A DNA stretch of 64,000 nucleotides from CAVVVS01 sp963751355 (GTDB lineage: Bacteria > Bacteroidota > Ignavibacteria > Ignavibacteriales > Ignavibacteriaceae), in contig CAVVVS010000115.1 of NCBI GenBank assembly GCA_963751355.1, forward strand, positions 1 through 64,000, in the 5' to 3' direction. Positions within the stretch are counted from its first letter, which is position 1; each line of letters starts with the position of its first letter. Below, piece after piece: positions 56,481 to 64,000 of this stretch. The notes beneath the pieces were generated by a model, which saw only the letters and a program-made list of their open reading frames with translations, was not told the DNA's origin and ran no database searches. A program made the position numbers and the translations under genes.

Positions 56481-57947
56481 ATGGATGAACTTATAGAACT
56501 TTTAAAACTTAATAAAGCAAAATCTTACAACTCAAAAGCTTTAATAACTTCTCATTTTTCTTTAACATATAAAGAATTTCAGGATCAAGTTACCAAGATA
56601 GCCGGGAAGCTTGTTGAATTAGGTATACAAAAAGATGACTTAATAGGCATTTTAAGCAAAAACAATCATGATACGGTAGAGTTAATTTTTGCGTTATGGA
56701 AAATTGGTGCAATCCCCCTGCCTGTTAATATCCGCCTCCTTCCGGGTGAAGTAAAAGAACTTTTGGAATTTGTTAATTGTAAGCTTTTATTAATTCACAA
56801 GAATATTGCGGAAGAGAAGAAATCAATCGATTTTCCTGTAAATGATTATCCATTTAAATTAGATAATATTCATGCTTTTACTTCCAATCATGCTTTAACC
56901 TCCTTAGATGATACGGCTTTAATTTTATTTACATCCGGTTCCACAGGAAAACCGAAAGCAGTTAAGTTATCTTTTAATAACTTAATCAGCAGTGCACAAA
57001 ACGCAAACGAGTTATTCAAGCACCGTGAAGGAGATAGATGGTTAGCGAGTTTACCTTTTTATCATATCGGGGGATTTTCAATTCTTGTACGCTCGGTTTT
57101 GTCAGGCTGTGCAGTAATCATTCCGGATAACTTATCCATTGAAGCAATAAGCGACTCCGTCGAACACTTTTCACCAACTCATCTCTCCCTGGTTTCAACA
57201 CAATTGAAAAGACTAATTGAATTGAATATTCAGCCCGGTGAAGATCTGCGTTTAACTTTATTGGGCGGAGGATTCTTGGAACCGGGATTAGTACAAAAAA
57301 GCATTGATGCAGGATGGAAGACTTGCAAATCGTACGGTTCAACCGAAACGGCTTCATTCATCACAGCATTAAATAGAGAGGATTTTCAGAGGAAACCCGA
57401 TTCTTCAGGCAAACCATTAGCTTCTAACGAAATTCTGATCTTGGGTAAAAATAATAATCCTTGCAGTGCTATGCATTCCGGTGAAATTGTTGTAAAAGGA
57501 AATTCTACCGCAAAAGAATATCTTAATGATCCTGAAGAAAGCAGTCAGAGGTTTGTAAACGGATATTATCATACAGGCGACTTCGGAATTTTAGATGAAG
57601 ACGGTTACCTTTATGTTGAAGCAAGACGAAACGATCTAATAATTTCCGGCGGTGAAAATATAAATCCTGTTGAGGTAGAAAAGGCAATCGCCGGTTATGA
57701 GAAAGTCTCCGAAGTTTGTGTATTCGGGCAGAATGATGATGAATGGGGTGAAATTGTTAGTGCAGTAATAGTATCAGAGAATACCTTTGAATTTCCTTTG
57801 GAAGAGTTAAAGAATTATTTAACAGGTAAATTAGCTGGATATAAACATCCCCGGAGAATTTATTTTATTGAGGAATTACCCAAAACTGAATTAGGAAAAG
57901 TATTAAAGGAAAAAGTAAAAGAATTAATCGCCCAGTACAAAGTATAA
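56481..57947 (+). CDS. menE: O-succinylbenzoate-CoA ligase MenE
   Basis: A 488-residue acyl-CoA synthetase of the ANL family. The ATP loop LFTSGSTGKPKAVKL, the SYGSTETASF segment, and the hinge region YHTGDFGILDEDGYLYVEAR with NDLIISGGENINPVEVE are present, with the C-terminal Lys in LPKTELGKVLK. It activates O-succinylbenzoate with CoA for MenB. Last gene of the operon; it converges with the thioesterase gene after 17 bp. Confidence 0.95.
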   Translation: MDELIELLKLNKAKSYNSKALITSHFSLTYKEFQDQVTKIAGKLVELGIQKDDLIGILSKNNHDTVELIFALWKIGAIPLPVNIRLLPGEVKELLEFVNCKLLLIHKNIAEEKKSIDFPVNDYPFKLDNIHAFTSNHALTSLDDTALILFTSGSTGKPKAVKLSFNNLISSAQNANELFKHREGDRWLASLPFYHIGGFSILVRSVLSGCAVIIPDNLSIEAISDSVEHFSPTHLSLVSTQLKRLIELNIQPGEDLRLTLLGGGFLEPGLVQKSIDAGWKTCKSYGSTETASFITALNREDFQRKPDSSGKPLASNEILILGKNNNPCSAMHSGEIVVKGNSTAKEYLNDPEESSQRFVNGYYHTGDFGILDEDGYLYVEARRNDLIISGGENINPVEVEKAIAGYEKVSEVCVFGQNDDEWGEIVSAVIVSENTFEFPLEELKNYLTGKLAGYKHPRRIYFIEELPKTELGKVLKEKVKELIAQYKV

Positions 57948-57964
57948 TTTTTTTTACCGGAATT

Positions 57965-58369
57965 TTATTCTTCCATATGGTTCGTAAATGCTTTAAACAA
58001 CTCTTCCGGCATGTTCATCTTTTTCCATGATATTTTATCGACAAAAACATGAACCGTTTTAACTTTTGTACACCTCTCTCCTTTTGAATTCCTTATTTCA
58101 TACTCAAGTTCAAACGATGACGTGCGCAATTGCGAAACCTTTACGATTATGGTAACCATTTCCCCGCCGTTTACCGGCTTGTGGTAAGATGCTTCTGAAT
58201 GGATAATCGGAACAATATAGTTATCATTTGTCCAATAACTTTCCTGCAAATTAAAACTTTCAATTAATGCTTCATAGGCAGCATGGCAAAATTCATAAAC
58301 TCTTCCGAAAAATAAAATTCCGGCAGGATCACAATCGTAAAAATTCACCTTCTTTTTATAACTAAACAT
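57965..58369 (-). CDS. menI: Hotdog thioesterase, likely DHNA-CoA hydrolase
   Basis: A 134-residue 4HBT-type hotdog protein. The catalytic block YDCDPAGILFFGRVYEFCHAAYEALIE is conserved, and VNGGEMVTIIVKVSQLRTSSFELEYEI is the second strand pair. In menaquinone synthesis a thioesterase must cleave DHNA-CoA before MenA; a gene of this family lying against the end of a full men operon is the natural candidate. It is transcribed towards menE with 17 bp between stops. The exact acyl-CoA substrate is inferred from context, so menI is tentative. Confidence 0.78.
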   Translation of the reverse strand: MFSYKKKVNFYDCDPAGILFFGRVYEFCHAAYEALIESFNLQESYWTNDNYIVPIIHSEASYHKPVNGGEMVTIIVKVSQLRTSSFELEYEIRNSKGERCTKVKTVHVFVDKISWKKMNMPEELFKAFTNHMEE

Positions 58370-59015
58370 GAGTTTTATCCTACTATCAAAATGTTTGTTT
58401 CATCTAATAAGTTTCTGGGAATAGCTTTTATTATATCATCATTGAGAGTAGAAATTAGATCTCTCTTAAGCAGTACCTTACTAGTGTCATAATTTAATTC
58501 TCAAATATAATTAAAGTTTCAGGGAATAAAAAAGTTGTTTTGGTAGTGCTTTTTAACCAATTGAAAAACGATACAATATTTTTTAGAATTGCATTCATTA
58601 ATCACCGTTTAAACCAAATAAATCGAGAACAATTTCCTCCAGGACAAATTGGACGCACACCATCCACAGGATTCAATCAAGAAAGTCCGAACCGGTATTT
58701 TATTCTTTTTTATTTTTTCAAACTATATTTTGTGAATTGGATATAGTTATAAGATTTTAGGCTGAATAGAAAATTCAAATTTCGATTCGTCAATTACTTT
58801 CATGTTCTATTTATCAAACTTTTCAAGTTTTACATAAAATCATTTCAGAGCATCCTGTATTTAATGTACATTATTAGTCTTTATAACTCAATAAATTAAC
58901 AAAAGATAATTTCTATGTTAGTATAAGCACACTCAATTTGAACATCTAACGCATTACAGTTAAATTTATATTCTGAATACAATTAATCTTCAAAAAACAA
59001 AAAGGTGTTCTCAAT
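58370..59015. other. Gene-free region between thioesterase and ahpC
   Basis: 646 bp, AT-rich. A 68-codon open frame at 58540-58746 (TTG start) has no recognisable family and unusual composition; I do not call it a gene. A moderately GC-richer patch near 58630-58700 could be a decayed coding fragment on either strand. The ahpC promoter lies at the right end, with an AAGGTG ribosome binding site before 59016. Confidence 0.4.
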
Positions 59016-59570
59016 ATGAATAACATATTATCAATCGGTTCTAAGTTTCCTGAATTCAAGAAAACAGCGACAATATCAACAGAAAAAGGTAAAGAATTTT
59101 CCGATGTAACATCGGAAGATCATAAAAAAGAAGGTAAATGGATGGTGATGTTTTGGTACCCAAAAGATTTTACTTTTGTGTGCCCGACCGAAATAGCCGA
59201 ATTTAACAGAAACTTTGATGAATTCCGTGACAGAGATGCAATGCTGCTCGGTGCTTCAACGGATAGTGAATTCGTTCATCTTGCATGGAGAAAAGATCAC
59301 GAAGATTTAAAAGAATTGAAATTCCCTTTGATCGCTGATACTTCAAAAACATTGGCAGAATCTTTAGGAATACTTGAGTCAGAAGAAAAAGTTGCATACA
59401 GGGTAACTTACATAGTTGACCCGGACGGAATAATCCGCTGGGTATCGGCTAATGATTTGAATGTCGGAAGAAATGTTAAAGAAGTACTAAGAGTTCTTGA
59501 TGCACTTCAAACAGACGAACTCTGTCCGTGTAATTGGGAAAAAGGACAAGAAACATTAAATGTCGCTTAA
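59016..59570 (+). CDS. ahpC: Peroxiredoxin (AhpC type)
   Basis: A 184-residue thiol peroxidase. The peroxidatic Cys56 is in DFTFVCPTEIAEF, and the C-terminal CPCNW (Cys170 and Cys172) can supply the resolving cysteine. It reduces peroxides in the cytoplasm. The AhpD-like gene 177 bp downstream probably provides its reductant. The peptide length and the lone CPCNW tail fit the AhpC/AhpE-like group of typical two-cysteine peroxiredoxins. Confidence 0.92.
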   Translation: MNNILSIGSKFPEFKKTATISTEKGKEFSDVTSEDHKKEGKWMVMFWYPKDFTFVCPTEIAEFNRNFDEFRDRDAMLLGASTDSEFVHLAWRKDHEDLKELKFPLIADTSKTLAESLGILESEEKVAYRVTYIVDPDGIIRWVSANDLNVGRNVKEVLRVLDALQTDELCPCNWEKGQETLNVA

Positions 59571-59598
59571 CTAAACTTTTTAAGGGGCTGTTTACAAA

Positions 59599-59631
59599 AT
59601 TGAGATTCCAGGTTTGACCTGGAATCTCAAT
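59599..59631 (+). terminator. Strong hairpin between ahpC and ahpD
   Basis: Perfect 15-bp stem (59599-59613 with 59617-59631, arms ATTGAGATTCCAGGT / ACCTGGAATCTCAAT) and a 3-nt loop, 28 bp after the ahpC stop. It lacks a T-run on the plus strand. It may reduce read-through or stabilise the ahpC message relative to ahpD. Confidence 0.7.
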
Positions 59632-59747
59632 TATAGAAATTCTGGAAAAATGAGATTTTGAATCGAGTTCAGAACGACACTTCCGGAGTTTGGAACAACC
59701 CTTATCATATTAACCTACCAAACTAATAATTTCATAGGTGTAATATC

Positions 59748-60335
59748 ATGTCCCTAAATGAAACTAAGATAGATTTATTAAAAGATCTCTCTATTGATGA
59801 GAATACAATTTTCCCTGCATTGGAAACAATGGTTGCGGGTGAAACCAGGTATTTGCGAGATTTAAGAATAAATCTAAAAAACACACTGAATTCCGAGAAT
59901 ATAAATCTAAAAGAGGCTTATTTAATTGCCCTGGCGATAGCTTTGAACGAGAAAAACAGAATTCTAGCAGACGCATTTTTGACGCATGCAAAAAGCAACG
60001 GTGCAAACGAAGCTGAAATAGCTGAAGCACATGCTTGCGCATCAATGCTGGCAGTTAATAATGTATTCTACAGATTTCGTCATTTTATCCGCGGGAGTAA
60101 TGATAAATATCAGACAATGCCGGCAGGAATAAGAATGAACATTATGATGAACCCGGTTCTCGGCAAAGAATTATTCGAATTGATGAGTCTTGCAGTTTCC
60201 GCGGCAAACGGATGTGAGTCATGTTTAAATTCCCATGAAGAGTCGGTAAAAAAATTAGGCTCTTCCGAAGTAAGAATATTTGATGCTGTCAGATTGGCTT
60301 CAATTGTAAAAGGATTATGCGTAGCTATGCAGTGA
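59748..60335 (+). CDS. ahpD: AhpD-like alkylhydroperoxidase (CMD family)
   Basis: A 195-residue mostly helical protein of the carboxymuconolactone decarboxylase/AhpD family. The redox motif is CESCLNSHEE (Cys156, Cys159, His163). AhpD reduces AhpC in mycobacteria through a similar CxxC. Here it lies 177 bp downstream of ahpC on the same strand with a hairpin between, so AhpC/AhpD likely form one peroxide defence pair. Confidence 0.88.
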   Translation: MSLNETKIDLLKDLSIDENTIFPALETMVAGETRYLRDLRINLKNTLNSENINLKEAYLIALAIALNEKNRILADAFLTHAKSNGANEAEIAEAHACASMLAVNNVFYRFRHFIRGSNDKYQTMPAGIRMNIMMNPVLGKELFELMSLAVSAANGCESCLNSHEESVKKLGSSEVRIFDAVRLASIVKGLCVAMQ

Positions 60336-60350
60336 ATAATCACTTGATTC

Positions 60351-60387
60351 AAGCACCTAATCTATTTTATAAGCTGGGTGCTTTTTT
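60351..60387 (+). terminator. Rho-independent terminator of ahpD
   Basis: AAGCACCTA (60351-60359) pairs with TGGGTGCTT (60375-60383; one G-T pair) and is followed by TTTTTA. 15 bp after the stop. Confidence 0.82.
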
Positions 60388-60487
60388 ATTCATAGAAAAA
60401 TATAATTTAAGACTATACTTTTTTAGCCAAAGAAGGATTTATACTTAATATTAGGGAATAATTAAAATCACTTAATAATCTATTAGC

Positions 60488-61135
60488 TTATAATAGGATA
60501 AGTATATGAATCGAATCAATAAGGAAGTAAAAAGAAAGTAAAATTAAAATTACACCCAAACCATAATTAACTCTCTGCATAATTTTATTGGAAATGAATT
60601 TTTTAGCCCAATACAATATGTTGGAAAGAGTGAATAAATAAGAAGCAAGTCCTAACCCTCCGACGATTAAAAAGATCAATGAAATTTGGGGTGTAAATTC
60701 GGCTACGAGTCCCAGAGCTTTTATAAATTTTACACCGATTAGCCACCATACAATCATCATAGGATTTGTAACCGCGAGAGAGAAACCGGTAACATAGGAT
60801 AATCTTTTACTCTTTAAAGTAGGATGACTTAGTTCAAGCATGTTTGCCTTTTTAGCATCTTTGAATGTAAGATAAGAAAGAAGCCACAGAATTACAGTTG
60901 CGACCAATCCAAATACAGCCACTACAATTTTTTCTTTTAAGAATGGGGCAACCCCGAATAGTGCAATACAACCATACATAACATCAGAGCTTACCGAGCC
61001 TGCTGCAACCAGGTATGCAGCATGTTTGTGATTATTCAGTGACCGTTTTGCAATCTCAATTTGCGTAGCCCCAATAGGTATGGCTGTGAGAAAACCCATT
61101 ATGTATGTCACCAATAGAAATAAAAAAGTGTCCAT
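60488..61135 (-). CDS. LysE/RhtB family transporter
   Basis: A 215-residue inner-membrane protein with about six membrane helices. The N-terminal signature GFLTAIPIGATQIEIAKRSLNNH and SVSSDVMYGCIALFG follow the LysE family pattern, and TGFSLAVTNPMMIVWWLIG is the matching second half. It is probably an amino-acid or small-molecule exporter. It is co-oriented with the GT9 gene upstream (32-bp gap), so both may be co-transcribed. Confidence 0.85.
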   Translation of the reverse strand: MDTFLFLLVTYIMGFLTAIPIGATQIEIAKRSLNNHKHAAYLVAAGSVSSDVMYGCIALFGVAPFLKEKIVVAVFGLVATVILWLLSYLTFKDAKKANMLELSHPTLKSKRLSYVTGFSLAVTNPMMIVWWLIGVKFIKALGLVAEFTPQISLIFLIVGGLGLASYLFTLSNILYWAKKFISNKIMQRVNYGLGVILILLSFYFLIDSIHILILL

Positions 61136-61167
61136 TTTCCCTTATTTATAATTTCTAATTCATCTTT

Positions 61168-62493
61168 TTAGGTGACAATTTCAAAATTTTCTTGTACTTG
61201 CCCGGAGATAGTTTTAATCTGCCTACTTGTTTCGGAAATAATTTCATCCAGATTAAGCGATTGAAAACATCTTACTTCCTTACATGTTTTTGCCAATTTA
61301 TTTATGCAGCTAATATTTCTGCAAGGACTCGGTGCAATAAAAGTTCTTGAAGGTGCATCCTGATTAGCTGCAAAGTATCCTGCAACTTTTGAATCATAGC
61401 CGTAAATATGCGGGGGAGTCCCTCCGAATATTGAAAATACCGCTGTATTATTCCTTAAACTTTTACCGGTACTGCTATAATATTTCCGAGCTGCCGCCAA
61501 ATGGAGATTACCCGTATCGCCGGTGAAAAATACATCGGTTAAATCAATGAGTGCCGAATAAGTATCAAGTTTCATCGAAGCCGGTACAATAACAATTTTT
61601 TCCCTTTTATCCGAGGGCAAAGATTCCAGCAGTACTTGCTCAATATTCTTTTCAACATGTCCTGCACCTAACAATATGGTACAGTCGAAATTGGTTAATT
61701 TTTTTAATAATTCGATTTGATAATTGATAGGTATTCTGGTAAACTTTGCAGAGGCATCGGGATTAAACATGATAACTGGTTTATTTCGTGCTATCTCATG
61801 GTTATCGAGAAATTCATTAGCTTTTTCTATTGCACTTTCCGACAGATATATTTTTGCTCCGGTGAAACTCCGGTAAAAATCAGCATTTATCAATTCCGGA
61901 AACATGTTACCTACAAAACGGTAGCATTGAAAATTTATATTATTAACAACGTTGTCAAACTTTTCGTTTCTCATTAACTCCGCAGCCATTGAGTGGTAAT
62001 GAATTACTTTTTTATTTTTAAATATTTCATTAGGGATCATCGGGCTGAAGTTAATTATTAGGTCATATTTTTTATGATTAACAATACGAGAAAGTTCTAT
62101 AAAATCATTTTCACTTAGGAAAGGCTTCCCGTTGAAAATGGGATATAAATTTGAAATGTCCGGATGGCCTTGCAAGAGATCTCCTGCAACCTTTTTTACA
62201 ACCATATCAATTTCAGAATGTGGAAATAGTTTTTTAAGTGCCAGCACTCCGTTAGAAGTGATTACCGCATCACCTATATTCAAATCTCCGACTACAAGAA
62301 ATTTACTTAAATTTTTTACTTGTTCAATTTGTTGCATTTGCTGCCACAGAAGAGATTTTATTAATACTTTATTTCCTAGAAGATTTTCACAAAAAACATC
62401 AACCATTCGTGCACCATGTACCGGGAAAATATCTGTAACGATACTAGTTAGCTTGAAAAATCTCCGGAACTGTACTTCTTTTTTATTCACCAT
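61168..62493 (-). CDS. Glycosyltransferase family 9 (heptosyltransferase-like) protein
   Basis: A 441-residue GT-B enzyme. Family features: VGDLNIGDAVITSNGVLALKKLFP near residue 70-90, HPDISNLYPI, and in the C-domain FFTGDTGNLHLAAARKYY and SIFGGTPPHIYGYDSK. It ends with a cysteine-containing segment (C-R-N-I-S-C, C, C) as seen in some GT9 proteins. GT9 enzymes add heptose or related sugars to the LPS core. The first 60 residues are an extra N-terminal piece not usual for WaaC/WaaF. Confidence 0.85.
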   Translation of the reverse strand: MVNKKEVQFRRFFKLTSIVTDIFPVHGARMVDVFCENLLGNKVLIKSLLWQQMQQIEQVKNLSKFLVVGDLNIGDAVITSNGVLALKKLFPHSEIDMVVKKVAGDLLQGHPDISNLYPIFNGKPFLSENDFIELSRIVNHKKYDLIINFSPMIPNEIFKNKKVIHYHSMAAELMRNEKFDNVVNNINFQCYRFVGNMFPELINADFYRSFTGAKIYLSESAIEKANEFLDNHEIARNKPVIMFNPDASAKFTRIPINYQIELLKKLTNFDCTILLGAGHVEKNIEQVLLESLPSDKREKIVIVPASMKLDTYSALIDLTDVFFTGDTGNLHLAAARKYYSSTGKSLRNNTAVFSIFGGTPPHIYGYDSKVAGYFAANQDAPSRTFIAPSPCRNISCINKLAKTCKEVRCFQSLNLDEIISETSRQIKTISGQVQENFEIVT

Positions 62494-63375
62494 AAATACA
62501 CCGCTATTTATCCGTAATAATAGTTAAGCATCTTTTTAAAAGCTCAAGAATTAAATCTTGAGTTTTTCCCAGCTAAAATTTTTAACGTGTTTTCATGTTT
62601 TAACAAATTCTAAAAGTCGAAGTATGTCTCAGCTTCTGAAATTTGATACCACATTTTTCCCGCTAAACAAAAATAATCTTTCCTTAAAATTATTTTTATC
62701 TTTCCCCTCTTTTAAAGAAAATGATTTTGTTCACCAATTTTATTAAACGCGCCTTTGAACTTCAATTCACTTCCTTGTATCTACTTAGGATTGTGTCCTG
62801 CAATAATTTTCATTATAAAATTTTAATTTGTGATTCAAATCCAAGCGTTTTATTATTAGACGAACTGATATATCAATTGGTTCTAATGAAATCGATAAAT
62901 CCCAATATGGTTATTTGAATAAATGTTAGGAAGGGAATATTAAAAGTGATTTGGATATAAACATCAATTTTTGTGAAACAAAAATATTTCACTAACTCAA
63001 GTAAAGCTCTGCCAATGATATTGAGATTGTGTAAATAGTGTCATACGGAACTAGATTCTTCATAGGAATCATTCGGATATCAACTCTGAATTACTTTAAA
63101 GGAAGTTTCCGAACCTTCATAAGGAATATTGATCGTATAAAAAGTAAATAAATTTTGCAGCCGCAGCATTCTGTCTCTAAGCATGTGACGTTTTCATAAT
63201 ACAAATGTTGTAACAATGTAACTCTTTTTTTATAATCTGGTATCCTCCTTATATCAGATTAAGTACATCTAAGAAATGAGTTTCTCAATGTTGCGGGAAA
63301 ATACTCTTCACAAGGTTTGCAATAATACAAAATAAATTTTTAAACCTATCGGATAATGCGTGTTCATTAATTTGT
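62494..63375. other. Long gene-free gap before gltD
   Basis: 882 bp, AT-rich. It has no gene I can support; two overlapping open frames on the plus strand (62558-62746 and 62721-62918) lack recognisable sequence. A hairpin CTCAAGA / TCTTGAG (62543-62549, 62556-62562) followed by TTTTT looks like a plus-strand terminator, but no plus-strand gene ends before it. A long untranslated or decayed region is the simplest explanation. Confidence 0.4.
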
Positions 63376-64000
63376 TTAGGCAGCATCTTCTTCAACAATG
63401 TTCTCAGCCATTAGCATTTTGTGAACAGCTGAGGCACATTTTCTTCCTTCGGCAATTGCCCAAACTATTAGAGACTGCCCTCTCCTCATATCGCCGCAGG
63501 CAAATACTTTATTAAGTGTTGTTGTATGTGCATCATCGTGATCACCGAATTCCGCTTTTACATTTCCGCGTTTATCCAATTCCATACCGAGTTCATTAAG
63601 TTCTTTCAATAATCCTTCCTGCACAGGATGGACAAAACCGGCAGCAATTAGCACGAGGTCTGCAGGCAGTTCAAAGTCTGTCCCGGGAACATCTATAAGT
63701 CTACCGTTTTCAAATATTACTTCGCAGCATTTTAAAGCTGTTATTTCTCCTTTATCATTCCCGATAAATTCCTTGGTATTTATGCTCCATCTTCTTTCAA
63801 CACCTTCCTCGTGACTTGAAGAAGTACGCAGCACCAAAGGATAATAAGGCCACGGTGTAGTTTCCGCTCTTTCAGCAGGAGGTTTAGGCATAATTTCGAG
63901 CTGCGTAACTGATTCAGCATCCTGCCTGTTTGATGTACCCACACAATCCGAGCCTGTATCTCCACCGCCAAGTATAATTACATTTTTCCCTTTTGCAGTA
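63376..64000 (-). CDS. gltD: Glutamate synthase small subunit, C-terminal part
   Basis: The frame is open to the right edge, so about 208 C-terminal residues are visible. They begin with TAKGKNVIILGGGDTGSDCVGTSNR, the second dinucleotide (NADPH) motif of the FAD/NADPH oxidoreductase GltD, then RRWSINTKEFIGN, ADLVLIAAGF and KVFACGDMRRGQSLIVWAIAEGR, the FAD-binding segment typical of GltD. It supplies electrons to GltB to make glutamate from glutamine and 2-oxoglutarate. The gene start lies outside the window. Confidence 0.93.
   Translation of the reverse strand, partial: TAKGKNVIILGGGDTGSDCVGTSNRQDAESVTQLEIMPKPPAERAETTPWPYYPLVLRTSSSHEEGVERRWSINTKEFIGNDKGEITALKCCEVIFENGRLIDVPGTDFELPADLVLIAAGFVHPVQEGLLKELNELGMELDKRGNVKAEFGDHDDAHTTTLNKVFACGDMRRGQSLIVWAIAEGRKCASAVHKMLMAENIVEEDAA

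Noticed and set aside
58540..58746. 68-codon plus-strand open frame between the thioesterase and ahpC genes
   Set aside because: TTG start, no ribosome binding site, unusual composition and no recognisable family. It may be chance in AT-rich DNA.
62558..62918. Two overlapping short plus-strand open frames before gltD
   Set aside because: Low complexity Phe/Leu/Ser-rich translations with no recognisable sequence, no clear ribosome binding sites, and mutual overlap.
1..64000. CRISPR arrays, insertion sequences, tRNA or rRNA genes, or a prophage
   Set aside because: No repeat-spacer pattern, transposase motif, cloverleaf or rRNA segment seen when reading both strands, although short or divergent examples could be missed by eye.

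Overview
The window looks like a chromosomal segment from a low-GC, Gram-negative member of the Bacteroidota/Chlorobiota/Ignavibacteriota group, most likely an Ignavibacteria-type organism. The evidence is: type IX secretion sorting tails carrying the YPNPFNPST-type motif, a gingipain-like C25 (PorU-type) sortase, a MoxR/DUF58/Bat aerotolerance operon, a TPR-DUF4292-EnvC envelope block, many outer-membrane beta-barrels and lipoproteins, and a complete classical menaquinone pathway. I found no rRNA, tRNA, CRISPR array, insertion sequence or prophage. This assignment rests on reading motifs, not on any search.

Layout. 1-4921 (minus): moxR, DUF58, a membrane protein, batA and the start of batB. 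5126-7549 (minus): a VWA lipoprotein and an RlmI-type rRNA methyltransferase. 7623-13727 (plus): a secreted metallophosphoesterase with a PQQ-like propeller, a large Asp-box protein with a type IX tail, and a HAD phosphatase. 13747-20739 (minus): a phosphate regulon of pstS2, an outer-membrane porin-like protein, pstS1, pstC, pstA, pstB and phoU. It has three clusters of TTAACA-like half-sites at exact 11-bp spacing, which I read as Pho boxes. 21165-28732 (minus): a beta-barrel, a tiny type IX tail protein and a 1787-residue PorU-like peptidase. 28710-37189 (minus): a very AT-rich polysaccharide locus (WecG/TagA-type transferase, GT4, methyltransferase, a decayed GT4, two GT2 of which one is frameshifted, glf, and a Wzx-type flippase). 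37327-41200 (minus): the EnvC, DUF4292 and TPR lipoprotein genes. 41415-47812 (plus): an ATP-grasp protein, a row of uncharacterised envelope proteins including two related Tyr-rich lipoproteins, and a TonB-like protein. 48014-48160: a dead hicA toxin remnant. 48206-49162: rsgA with no ordinary start codon for its full length. 49608-57947 (plus): menF-menD-menH-menB-menA-menC-menE, met by a convergent hotdog thioesterase. 59016-60335 (plus): ahpC and an AhpD-like gene. 60488-62493 (minus): a LysE exporter and a GT9 transferase. 63376-64000 (minus): the C-terminal part of gltD.

How it fits together. The window is dominated by cell-envelope biology. The PorU-like gene overlaps the last gene of the polysaccharide locus, which could couple a cell-surface sortase to synthesis of the glycan to which it attaches cargo. 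The phosphate block adds an outer-membrane entry route and two periplasmic binding proteins to one ABC transporter, apparently under a common regulator. The men genes supply the respiratory quinone. Signs of decay (one GT4, one GT2, hicA) are concentrated in the polysaccharide locus and the spacer before rsgA.
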